Below, piece after piece: positions 38,501 through 46,400 of a stretch of DNA of 64,000 nt. Each line of letters starts with the position of its first letter. Position 1 is the first letter of the stretch. The DNA lies in contig JAJKFH010002594.1 of assembly GCA_023333565.1 (NCBI GenBank), positions 186,001 to 250,000 of the forward strand, read 5' to 3'. The notes below the pieces were generated by a model. The model had not been told where the DNA came from. It worked only from the letters and a program-made list of their open reading frames with translations, and made no database searches. The DNA is from Puffinus mauretanicus (lineage: Eukaryota > Chordata > Aves > Procellariiformes > Procellariidae). A program made the translations under genes and the position numbers.

Positions 38501-39030
38501 CAAAAGAATCATATAGTATTTCTAAGCACCATGAGAAACGTACCTCTCCGCACAGCTTGCACCCCACCGCTCCCTCCAGCGCGCCCTCCTCTCCGTTGCT
38601 GTTGCTGACGCAGAGCACGTCGGAGGACAGCGTCGTAGCTACCGAGAGGGAGCAGGAGGAGAACATACAGACTTGTACGAAAGCCATAGCCTCTCTGCGA
38701 ATCGCCACAGAAGAAGCCGTTCTGCACGGCGCAGAGCAGCTGCAGAGGCCTTCTGAGCCTCACCAGAAACCCTTAGAAAGTGCACATTTTAGCATTAAAC
38801 ACTTTAGTGGATCTGAGCCGGGTCAAACCTGTGCCTCAGCCACCCATCCTGACTTGCACGGTGGTGAACAGGACAGTTTTGGTACATCACAGACTGCGTT
38901 AAGCCATCCCACCTTTTACAGCAAGAGCTTTGTGGACGTCCGGCAGTTGGGCTTTCACAGCAGGAGCGACCCCCCATCAAGCACACAGGAAAGAAAAGAT
39001 CCGTCATCTGAGAAGAGCAAGCCACATTGA
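15305..39030 (+). CDS. HIVEP2: HIVEP2 (Schnurri-2/MIBP1), whole coding region, six exons joined
   Basis: This is a complete coding region joined from 15305..20539, 21292..21446, 26526..26701, 29333..29434, 29979..30889 and 38212..39030, giving 2465 residues. Identity rests on recognising HIVEP2-specific protein sequence along the whole length, including the start [19 protein letters not shown], both zinc-finger pairs, and the C-terminal end EKSKPH (human ends EKSQLH). Family knowledge: HIVEP proteins are nuclear factors that bind NF-kB-like GGGACTTTCC sites through two separated C2H2 pairs. HIVEP2 acts in BMP/Smad signalling, T-cell development and brain, and human loss-of-function variants cause intellectual disability. 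Seen here: ZAS-N at residues 189-239, a basic PPKKKRLRL signal at 947-955, ZAS-C at 1815-1867, an acidic stretch at 1915-1940 and S-P-x-R/K repeats at 2079-2169. There are no internal stops or frameshifts. HIVEP1 and HIVEP3 are the paralogues, but the detailed sequence fits HIVEP2 best. Confidence 0.97.
15869..16021 (+). other. HIVEP2: ZAS-N: first C2H2 zinc-finger pair of HIVEP2
   Basis: This encodes residues 189-239. Finger 1 starts [10 protein letters not shown] and ends HIRSH; finger 2 starts [10 protein letters not shown] and ends HRKSH; the linker is TGERP. Positions match the human protein exactly (189-211 and 217-239). The pair binds NF-kB-like DNA sites. Confidence 0.95.
20540..21291 (+). 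other. HIVEP2: HIVEP2 intron, giant exon to coding exon 2
   Basis: A 752-base GT-AG intron in phase 0, starting GTAAAT and ending TTCTACAG. AT-rich with no embedded feature seen. Confidence 0.93.
21292..21446 (+). CDS. HIVEP2: HIVEP2 coding exon 2 (residues 1746-1796 plus two bases)
   Basis: This 155-base exon follows acceptor TTCTACAG and ends at donor GG|GTAAGA. It starts [16 protein letters not shown] and ends RIKIFEG, matching human [16 protein letters not shown]. It enters in phase 0 and leaves two bases of a glycine codon (residue 1797) for the next exon. It has no recognised domain; it is a conserved linker ahead of ZAS-C, rich in Lys. Confidence 0.95.
21447..26525 (+). other. HIVEP2: HIVEP2 intron, coding exon 2 to 3
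   Basis: A 5079-base GT-AG intron in phase 2, starting GTAAGA and ending TTCCAACAG. I see no gene or full mobile element. A stretch near 24235..24360 (TTGACATTATCAGCTGACAG and following) has the low-GC, homeobox-site-rich look of conserved non-coding DNA, but this is only an impression. Confidence 0.93.
26526..26701 (+). CDS. HIVEP2: HIVEP2 coding exon 3 with most of ZAS-C
   Basis: This 176-base exon lies between acceptor CTTCCAACAG and donor AAAG|GTACTT. It completes G1797, then reads [17 protein letters not shown] and the third zinc finger (C1817, C1820, H1833, H1837). It continues through most of the fourth finger (C1845, C1848) up to FKTK. The final base starts the codon for G1856, so the intron interrupts the fourth finger between its Cys and His pairs. 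Skipping this exon (176 is not a multiple of 3) would shift frame and destroy ZAS-C. The GTACTT donor is the weakest of the five. Confidence 0.95.
26702..29332 (+). other. HIVEP2: HIVEP2 intron, coding exon 3 to 4
   Basis: A 2631-base GT-AG intron in phase 1 that splits the fourth zinc finger. It starts GTACTT and ends GATCCATAG. A poly-T run lies near 29125..29138. Nothing else recognised. Confidence 0.93.
29333..29434 (+). CDS. HIVEP2: HIVEP2 coding exon 4, end of ZAS-C
   Basis: This 102-base exon lies between acceptor TGATCCATAG and donor GCAG|GTATGT. It completes G1856 and supplies the two zinc-binding histidines of finger four (H1861, H1867) in [16 protein letters not shown]. It then encodes a stretch identical or nearly so to human ([16 protein letters not shown]). 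It leaves one base of E1890. Its length is a multiple of three, so skipping it would keep frame but remove the histidines. Confidence 0.95.
29435..29978 (+). other. HIVEP2: HIVEP2 intron, coding exon 4 to 5
   Basis: A 544-base GT-AG intron in phase 1, starting GTATGT and ending GGCTGTTTCAG. No embedded feature seen. Confidence 0.93.
29979..30889 (+). CDS. HIVEP2: HIVEP2 coding exon 5: acidic stretch and SPxR/K repeats
   Basis: This 911-base exon encodes residues 1890-2193, after acceptor TGGCTGTTTCAG and before donor TCA|GTAAGT. The first part ([12 protein letters not shown]) is the most diverged from human. It is followed by the acidic run at 1915-1940 (30053..30130), then [19 protein letters not shown] and the [19 protein letters not shown] block conserved in the family. 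A run of S-P-x-R/K motifs occupies 30545..30817. The last residues before the junction are VGHS where human has LGPPNL, so the exact end differs slightly between species or the acceptor choice varies. If the donor is not used, the frame runs 21 more codons to a stop at 30953. Confidence 0.95.
30545..30817 (+). repeat. HIVEP2: coding S-P-x-R/K repeat array in HIVEP2
   Basis: Within residues 2079-2169 the motif S-P-(K/R/M/G)-(R/K) recurs about ten times (for example [18 protein letters not shown]). This is the tandem repeat known in HIVEP2. Such basic Ser-Pro repeats resemble SPKK-type minor-groove or phosphorylation motifs; the function here is inferred. Confidence 0.85.
30890..33889 (+). other. 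HIVEP2: HIVEP2 last intron, first part
   Basis: First part of a 7322-base GT-AG intron in phase 0, starting GTAAGT. It holds an AATAAA at 31347..31352, an (ATTT)n tract and a GC-rich patch near 31722..31860. No exon is recognised. Confidence 0.9.
31694..31710. repeat. (ATTT)n short tandem repeat
   Basis: About four copies of ATTT in the last HIVEP2 intron, at the edge of a small GC-rich patch (31722..31860). Confidence 0.75.
33890..34490 (+). mobile_element. CR1 retroposon, 3' end with octamer tail
   Basis: This is a classic avian CR1 3' segment: GCGTGGCCAGCAGGTCGAGG, then GAGACCCCACCTGAGTACTG, AGAGAGTTGGGGTTGTTCAG, TGGAACAGGTTGCCCAGAGA and CCTTCCAACCCAAACTATTC. It ends in ATTCTATGATTCTATTCT tail repeats. 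It is a 5'-truncated copy of about 600 bases, in sense orientation within the last HIVEP2 intron. It contains no intact ORF. Confidence 0.95.
34491..38211 (+). other. HIVEP2: HIVEP2 last intron, second part
   Basis: Unique AT-rich sequence from the CR1 tail to the acceptor TTTTTTTCTGGTTACAG. ORFs here are short, mutually overlapping and unlike any family I know. Confidence 0.9.
38212..39030 (+). CDS. HIVEP2: HIVEP2 last coding exon (residues 2194-2465)
   Basis: This 819-base coding part follows a strong pyrimidine-rich acceptor, TCTGGTTACAG. It begins [18 protein letters not shown] (human RRGLPQVPYFSLYGDQEG). It includes the conserved [21 protein letters not shown] and [20 protein letters not shown] blocks and ends EKSKPH with TGA at 39028. 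No known domain is recognised. The [20 protein letters not shown] part is likely helical and is strongly conserved. Confidence 0.95.
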   Translation, partial: RRGLSQGPYFNVYGEKGGMEHHGSSLFPEGPSDYVFSHLPLHSQQQIRAPIPMMPIGGIQMVHSVPVALSGLHPPSILALQREGSEEKQRGTAEILTKESYSISKHHEKRTSPHSLHPTAPSSAPSSPLLLLTQSTSEDSVVATEREQEENIQTCTKAIASLRIATEEAVLHGAEQLQRPSEPHQKPLESAHFSIKHFSGSEPGQTCASATHPDLHGGEQDSFGTSQTALSHPTFYSKSFVDVRQLGFHSRSDPPSSTQERKDPSSEKSKPH

Positions 39031-39317
39031 TCTGAGATGCATGGAGACTTTCACCCACACATTTACCCCTCTTTTTTTTTGTCTAGAGATAGAAGAAGTA
39101 TTCAACTTTACAGCATGCCTGTTCTAAGTTACAGTAGTTTGCTATTATATATACTTTTGTTATATCAAAAGAATTAGATAAAATAACAAGTCATCATGAG
39201 CCTGACCAAAACTAAATTTGAAATTCTTATTGGGTCTGGTACTTTTAAATTGTACAGATGTTTGTGCCTTTTCTTTACTTTGCTTATATTCTTATAAGCA
39301 TTTTTTTAGCAGTAATT

Positions 39318-39325
39318 TGTACATA
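39318..39325 (+). promoter_or_regulatory. predicted Pumilio-binding element
   Basis: TGTACATA fits the Pumilio consensus TGTANATA and lies just ahead of the proximal AATAAA. Motif match only. Confidence 0.35.
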
Positions 39326-39351
39326 TTTTAGAATTTGTGTATCTGCTTTGT

Positions 39352-39357
39352 AATAAA
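39352..39357 (+). terminator. proximal poly(A) signal AATAAA
   Basis: This is a canonical AATAAA about 320 bases after the stop, followed by a T-rich stretch (TTTCTTTCCTTTTTTGG) that suits a downstream element. Its use would remove the predicted miR-130 and miR-155 sites. Confidence 0.55.
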
Positions 39358-39429
39358 TGTAATTTCTTTCCTTTTTTGGACACTTGGATCTAAATGATGT
39401 AAAGCAAAACAGCATCAATATATGTGAGG

Positions 39430-39437
39430 TTGCACTA
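39430..39437 (+). promoter_or_regulatory. predicted miR-130/301 8-mer site
   Basis: TTGCACTA is a perfect 8-mer match for the miR-130/301/454 seed and lies between the proximal and distal poly(A) signals. Seed match only. Confidence 0.35.
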
Positions 39438-39796
39438 AAACATATTTTTATATGATTAAAACTGAACAGCTTTTATGTACAGCTCTGATTCTGTAATACT
39501 AATATTTATTTACTTTGTTTCATAAATTGTAAATTTTTTTCTTAATGTTGTGGATTGCTTTTCTATGTGAAGCATGGGATTTACTGTTGCGTAATTAGAA
39601 CAAAATGTATATTGTAAAACAAGATATTTAAACTAGAGTATCTTATCTTATTCTGCACTTATGCATTAGTTAAAAAAAAAAAAGATAAAGGATGTATCAG
39701 TCAGTTCTTAACTCTTGTAATTTTTTTTTGTCTCTTGTTTGCCGGATTGACTATAACTTAAGTGCTGATTGTGATTTTAAACTGATAGTACCGTAA

Positions 39797-39804
39797 AGCA
39801 TTAA
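39797..39804 (+). promoter_or_regulatory. predicted miR-155 8-mer site in the HIVEP2 3' UTR
   Basis: AGCATTAA is a perfect 8-mer match to the miR-155 seed. HIVEP2 is a reported miR-155 target in mammals, in the BMP-signalling context. The bases are seen; function in this species is inferred. Confidence 0.6.
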
Positions 39805-39862
39805 AGTAAAACAATGTGCTATTGTGAGTTTTTTCAAAGCTTTATAAAACAGTTATAAATAT

Positions 39863-39868
39863 ATTAAA
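39863..39868 (+). terminator. distal poly(A) signal ATTAAA
   Basis: ATTAAA followed by a G/T-containing stretch (TATTTGGTCTTATGTG). It is the last such signal before the CpG island. A second ATTAAA at 39800..39805 overlaps the miR-155 site. Confidence 0.45.
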
Positions 39869-39969
39869 AGTATTTGGTCTTATGTGAACATGTTGATCTA
39901 TATACTCCTTTACAAAGCTATGGGAAGACATTCCACCCCATGTAAATATGTGCATCCCTGGTGCCGTCT

Positions 39970-40510
39970 GTGTAACCCACCGGGGCAGGCGAGGCTTGCG
40001 GCGCCGCCGGGCGCGGAGCCGGGGCACCGCTGGCTGCCGGGAGGCAGAGTCCGGCCGCGGCCCGAGCCGCTCCCCTGCCTCCGGCAGCGGGGTGCCGAGG
40101 CCCCCGCGGCCACACGGGGCTGGGCGAGGAGCCGGCCCGCCGGCCGGACAAGCGGCGCCCCGCCGAGCCCCGGCAGCCCCCCGCTCGCGAGGGTGACCGT
40201 GGGGCCTAGGTGTCCGGCAGAGGGGCCCGGGCATGTCGGAGAGGGGGTTGGCGTAGGAGGAAGAGGTGTTTCCTTGCACTTGAACGCCGCGGCTGGTCGC
40301 TCCCGGCTGCGGTAGCCGGGTCAGCTGCAGGGCAGGCTCCCGTCCCCTCCCCTCCCGTCCCGCGGGCGGAGGAGCGTGGCCCTGCCGGCCACCCCGGCCT
40401 CTGCAAGGAGCGGGATTCACGGGCAAGAGAGTGGCAGCCTTCCCGAGCAGGGTCTCCATCTGGGTGAGGTTTGCTCCGGAGGAAGGTCAGGAGGAGCCCG
40501 GGCTTGCGTT
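39970..40510. promoter_or_regulatory. CpG island just downstream of HIVEP2
   Basis: An abrupt block of GC-rich DNA dense in CpG (for example GCGGCGCCGCCGGGCGCGG) sits among AT-rich sequence. It has GC-box-like motifs (CCCGCGGGCGGAGG, CCCCTCCCCTCCCG) and no obvious TATA box. Such islands usually mark promoters, here perhaps for a non-coding or antisense transcript, or an unmethylated regulatory element. Long open frames inside it are explained by the scarcity of stop codons in GC-rich DNA and match no family I know. Confidence 0.6.
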
Positions 40511-40558
40511 TGAACACGTGTGGTGGGTTACCACTACCACCAGCAGCATGTGTGCGTG

Positions 40559-40581
40559 CACGCACACACAGACACACACAC
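40559..40581. repeat. CA-rich microsatellite
   Basis: An imperfect (CA)n tract, CACGCACACACAGACACACA, just beyond the CpG island. Confidence 0.7.
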
Positions 40582-43500
40582 GAAAGAAACCAACAACCTG
40601 GATTATATTTTGTGCTATTTAGTGGATTATAAATCTGTGAAACCGAGTTTGTATATTGACTTACAATACATTTAAGGAGTGTTCTTTAAAAAGAAATAAA
40701 TATACAGTTACGTGCATGAGGTGTCTAGTTTTCATGTGTTCTTTGAATTTTCCAAGTTTACTGGCGTTCCAGTATATTGTCAGAACCTTTTATTCCCAAG
40801 CGCTGCTTTCCCGTGCAAGGAGCACCCTTAAGAAAGTGAGCGGTAGCGAAAAATGTGGATCATCTTTCGGCCTCCTCAGATGTTATCAAACTAGACCAGT
40901 TTATGTCTCCAATAATACCATGTGGGGGCAGAACTACGGCTGGTACATTGTCGTAATTCTAGCATGATTGCATATGACGAGCGTAACACCATAATGGACG
41001 GTGGCCGCTTCTAACCATTAAAGGTTAGTTTCTCATATCCATTGCAGTGTTCCTACCTTTATTCCAGGTCATTATGGTAAACTTGCCAAGATAAGCGCGT
41101 GCCAGAAAACTGGCTCATCTCAGACGGGAGAGAGGAGAAGCAGTATACGTAGTTGGAGGCGAGCAGCTTGTTGGATCATGCTTCCATAAAAAAAGGAGAA
41201 GTCAATTATACATTTTAAATAAACAAGCCTTATCTGATAAAAGCCTCTTTCTCTTCCTCCTTGGCTGCATGGCTGTATTGAGAACAAAATGCTGTGCACA
41301 ATGATCAGCTAATCAGGTAATCATAGGCATTTTATTAGAAGGGAACAAGGCAACCCCCATTGGTGAATGTTCTATTAACATTGCCTTTATAAGCAACCCC
41401 CTTACTGTGGGAGTTACCTCTGGCTTGTTTGATTATTTTAATTAATTTGCAGCTGCAATTTACCATCCACCTTTTCAGCCTTGGGGCAATTTTTTTTTTA
41501 TATAATCATTGAGCAAGTATCACTGAAATTACATGTGATATTTTTGGGTTACAATGGAGCAACCCTAAAGAGGTTTCGGGTACTTATAACCTTAATTGTA
41601 TTTTCTTAATGAGTTATTGTTTATACAATGCTTTGAAAAAAACATATCCTCATACAAGGCCTGGGCATTGACGATGACCACTTTTCATGCTTTGGAAAGG
41701 GTGTGGGGGAGGAAGGCAAACACGTCCCGACAAATTTTTCCCAGGCATGAGTAGTTTCTGGAACCAACATAGTGGGTACAGCAACCGGGACCGGGGGCAG
41801 GCAATTTCGTAAGCGCTCTGCCCGCTCCCGGGTGCAGCCCGCTCCGAGCTGTCAGCGGTAACGGCGGCGTGGGGCTGCGTTTGTGCCCCGCTGTGCTGAG
41901 CTAACACACCGCACCTCCAGCCTGCGGGCTCGGGCTCAGCGCTGCGGGAACGCAGCTGCACGGCCCCCGGCCGGGGCTGTTGGTCTCCCGGCAAGACTGG
42001 CGGCCCTGAGTGTGCTGACAGCCCCTCTAAGGGTGACGGGGAGGGGGTTCCTCCAAAATACTTGATGCGGTGGGTGCACATAGGTCTGATGGGACCGAGA
42101 AGAGTAACTTTCAGGTTTCTAATGTAAAAGTTCTGTGTTTTTAAAAGGGATGTAAAGAAAAGATTTAACAGGGCACTCTAGAAAACTGCAGAACCGAATG
42201 AGGATTTTTATATGCAGTATGCTATAGAATTTCTAAGTCAGGAATATAATTACCTATTATATTGTTCAAGGAGGTTATAATTTTCTATGAAGATCCATAT
42301 ATCTTTTCTGTAAAGCACAAGGGAAATACAGATGCTCTGGCAAGCTCTCTTTATTCCCTTCTCGCAAAATACTGTCACCAGAGTCATTTCAGGATTTATT
42401 TGCGTCAGCAAAACAGAGCGCCTATTGGTCTCATATAACTGCCTGCACAATCCTCTTATGAAGCTTTAGATTCTGACTCAGGATAGTAACTCTGTCGCAT
42501 GTCAAATACCTTTATGTGGACTTCTCCGCGGCAGGACACATTGCCAGCACTGCATAAGAATTAGCACCAATAAAGGACATCTTTAGCTATAACAGACCCA
42601 AATGAAGTCAGGCTACTTAAGTACAAAAATTTCAATCCAAGAATGCTGCAGTCAGCTCCCGTTTAACCCCAGCGGCACCTAGACTTACAAGGTGCCTCCT
42701 TGTTTGAGGCTGTTTCCTTGAGTTCTGCTTTTGGGCATGAGCTGAACTTGTCTCCTCGGAACTGCTTCATGCCTCTTACGCTCCCAAACTGAGCTGGATA
42801 CCAGAAACTACCTATTTCTTGGCCTAGATCCTCCAAGGGACTTGCCCTACTGAGCGGGTCTTTGAAAATACCTGACATATGATGAAATGGGGCTCCCTGT
42901 TGAATTATACTTATGGCAAGTGCTGTCATCACCTCTTAAGGATTAGCTTAATGACTTGGTCCCCCTCTCTGGGTATCTAAAAAAACCCCAAAAATCTGTA
43001 TTGAAACCTCTCCCTTGCTAGATCAACAACTCCAGCCTCCTAGGAGAGTGCCCTAAGTATCCCACGAGGAGTAGAAGAGTCTTTTCTTTCCTGCTGAAGT
43101 TCTGCTGTTGTGAAGCAAGAAATTCAAGATTCATTGGCTCGGCAAGATTGTAGCCTATTGTCCCCAAGAAGAAAAGGTCTTTGCATGTGCCCTGCTCAGT
43201 AGCGAGAGAGCCATCTGGAAGGCCAGCGAGTAGAGCGGTGTGACAGAGACTTTGAAGGACAGGGACTGAGCTCAAGCAGTTCCCTGCCTGCAGCCTTCTA
43301 GACAGCTTGGAGAGCACGGTTTCAAACATGCTTCCTACTTAGCATCCAGCTCCTTTCTGAGGTGATTGACTCTCCCATGTTCAAGGCGGGGGCAGATGAC
43401 AGACTAACAGTTCTGGGCTTCAGAGTGAGGACCAAGCCCCAAAAGTTAGGTGCTGCAATACCTGAATCCTTTATTGGGTTTTGCCCTGAATAGCTGAGGG

Positions 43501-46400
43501 AGAACAAGCCTTATTGATTTATTCCATTGCACAGTGGAACAAGTCAATGGGAGTTATCCTTTTAAGTCATTTAGCCACCCCTGAAAACCCCAATCAATAT
43601 TCTCTGAAGAATGTCCTTAAAGTAAATCCAGGATACTCAATGCAAAACCTGCACAGCACATCATATATTTTAGTCTAGCCACTAGTTGGGGGTTTCTTTT
43701 TCAGTTAAATTGCCGAAAAAAACCCAGCAGTCTGTGTACTAATTGAGTTTATTACTGTGATGATGTCCCTGTGCCCTTTTCTCATATACAGATTACATAC
43801 ACTAAGCAGACCCTGAACATATGCTCACTGTAGGCTCAATTTAAGATGAAAGTGCTGGATAGTTTGACTTGTTCTGTAATTATTCTTGGGGGCTTTGCAT
43901 ATGCTACACCTGTCACGTGTGTTTGCGCTATCTTTAATATGCCTGCTTTTAACAGGATTTGGTACCACTGATAGCACCAGGAATGTGGGAAACAGCTTTC
44001 ACTGTGAAATACTTGGCGTTTGCCCCTATGCCATGGCTACATGAGCTATAATAAGCTCATCTGTTGTGTGTACATAAGTCTCTTCCAAATGATTGTGCTT
44101 GGTGAGGAAAACTCTTTTTAAGAGTTTCTTTAATTTGTGACTATAGAGGTGCCCTGTACATATGGTTCATATGTGTAGGGCTTTATTAGGCATGTGATTG
44201 AATTTAAGCAAAATAGAAATGTCTTTATCTTTTTAAACAAGATAATCTTGAGCTGGACCACTGTGGAAGCAGAGCTAGATTAAACTCGTCCTTGGGAGCA
44301 GACCACGGCAATGACCATGAACCACTGGCATTCCCATAGAGGATGAACTGGCATTCAGGGACTGCTGGCTCTCCATGCTGGCAACTGGCTGCACGTGGTG
44401 CCTTGGCGTCGTTTTCCCTGCAGCTTTAAGAAACAGGGATGGCCTTCTACTGCGCTGTGCATTGCTGTACGTTGTAAAATCATCTCCAGTCACATCAAAG
44501 CTACAGGCAAGCTCCTCAGCCAACGCGCATCAAGCTAGCTCCAGTGGTGCCAGTGCACCTCTGCTGTAGAGCAGCCAAGGGACTCTGGGAGCCTAACACC
44601 TCTGAGGTCTCTCCAAGCATACAAATAACCTCCATCAGCTTGGCTGCTTGCAGGCTGGACTGCAGGCTGGTGGGAGCAGTGGTAGAAGAAAACAACAGTT
44701 TTTTGAAAACCGGTAAAAATTTCTGCTCTAGTGAGTTTCCCTGCTTTTCTGCATTGTATGAATATTCATTCTGAAGCTGACATGATGAGGGGAGCTTGAT
44801 CAGCAGCAGGCTTAATCAAAAACAAAAACAATATTACCACATAAACTGCCTTTTCTCATTCTTTCCTGATGAGTGACATCTCTTAACTGACAGGAGTATT
44901 GCTAAGCAAAGCAGTCAGGATGCATATGCATGGCGGCACGCACAGCCCCATGAACACCCAGCAAGGTGGAGAAAGCCAGTGGAGGCAGATCCGGCTCCAT
45001 ACTGGAGAACAGCATTTCATTTCTCTCTCCCCTGCCAGAATATAAGAAGAGGCTGACACCATGCTGTAGAAACTAATGGAGTTTCCACATTCATTTTAAC
45101 AGCAGGAGATGCAGTCTCTGAAGGCTTGTTTCCATGAGGTGATGAGAAATCTCGCTGCTAGAGTTGCAGAGATGTCAGAGTACTTGGCATTTTGCCGTTT
45201 CAACGTCTTTCCTTCCCATCTGCTCCTAGAGAAGCAAGGGTCTTTGCCTGGTTCAGCCGCGCTCTGCCGGGGCAGGGGGGCCGCGGGGGCCAGCTCCAGG
45301 CCATGAATATCTTGAGTGCTGGTGTAAATGCCCTGAGTCCTCTGGGCGTACTAGTGCTGGCCCTCTGAACAGCGGCATTGTGCAGTCTGCAAGGCAAATA
45401 AAGGCTTGGGGGAGGACCTGTGTGCTTATTCTTCCTAAATAGATACATACTCATAATCTCCCAAGGCTTACTTTGAAAGGGTGGCTATTTCAAAAGCCAG
45501 ATCTGCTGAAGAGCTGGGCTTTTTGGCTGAGGCACTTCGATGAAGTGGTCAGGGCTTTCAAAAGCGCTGAGCACTTGTTCTCGGCAGAAACTGCTGGATT
45601 CTGGGCACATGTGAAAATCTGGCCCTTAGAACTTCTTAATGACTAACTTAATGACGTCTGGCACTTCACTTCCATTTGTTATTCTCACAATCTTTCTTCC
45701 CTTCACAACATCCATATTTAGCCAGAAAGAAAGAAAGAAAAAAACCAAATGAATGAAACAACGAGCAAACATTCATGGCTGAAATAGCCTGTTCCTTTTT
45801 ACTGCCAGGAAAAATGAGAATGATAAAGCAGAGGCTTTGACCGGTGTTGTGACAAAGTTTTTCCTCTCCATTTCATATTTCTTGATGACATTTTAACTCG
45901 TGGGACTGGTACAGAGAGACATCTTGGACTCTTCTTAAATCTTCAGAAGTTTTCTTTGGACACTCAGGAGAGAGGGGGGCTTTTAACTCTGAAATGAAAA
46001 AAAAAAGAAAAAAGGCAAAGGCATGGTGTACTGCAGGGAACAGTCTTTCTCTGGCAGAAGATGAGCTAAATAGTCCAATAGTTTTTTCCATCTGCATTTC
46101 CTCTGCTCCTACTGCGAGCAGAAGGGATTCAGATCCAGCTGATCTCTCAGGGCGGGGGGTGAAGGGGGCTGGGTGATATTACAGACTGAGCCCTGCCGCC
46201 TGCTCCATCAATTAACGCAGGCAGCGGGAAGAAGCTGAGGGGGATAACACCCCTGTGGTGTTGCTCCTGCTCTGCGGGATCCCGTGAAACGTTTTTGCTG
46301 GCTCTCTGCAGAGCTGGATCCCTGCCAGGCTGCGAGAGCAAAGGATCAGCCACTGTCTAGAGCATTGCCCTGCGCTAACCCGCTGGATTTCCATGCAGAA
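40582..46400. other. intergenic sequence downstream of HIVEP2
   Basis: No gene seen. A CpG-rich patch lies at about 41780..41995. The stretch 41270..41540 is low in GC, rich in TAAT cores (ATTTTAATTAATTTGCAGCT) and free of repeats. It looks like possible conserved non-coding DNA, which I cannot test here. Confidence 0.5.
45725..45744. repeat. (GAAA)n short tandem repeat
   Basis: A purine-rich AGAAAGAAAGAAAGAAA stretch continues into an A run; a short microsatellite downstream of HIVEP2. Confidence 0.75.

Larger units (their letters stand above)
39031..39885 (+). other. HIVEP2: HIVEP2 3' UTR
   Basis: AT-rich sequence follows the TGA with several poly(A) signals (AATAAA at 39352; ATTAAA at 39455, 39800 and 39863). 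The last signal, and the abrupt change to CpG-rich DNA near 39970, place the likely end near 39885. The exact cleavage site is not visible. Confidence 0.7.

Noticed and set aside
39842..40459. 205-codon minus-strand ORF, and several overlapping plus-strand ORFs, in the CpG island
   Set aside because: All frames are open because GC-rich DNA has few stops. The composition is Pro/Arg/Gly/Ala-rich, with no known family and no splice context.
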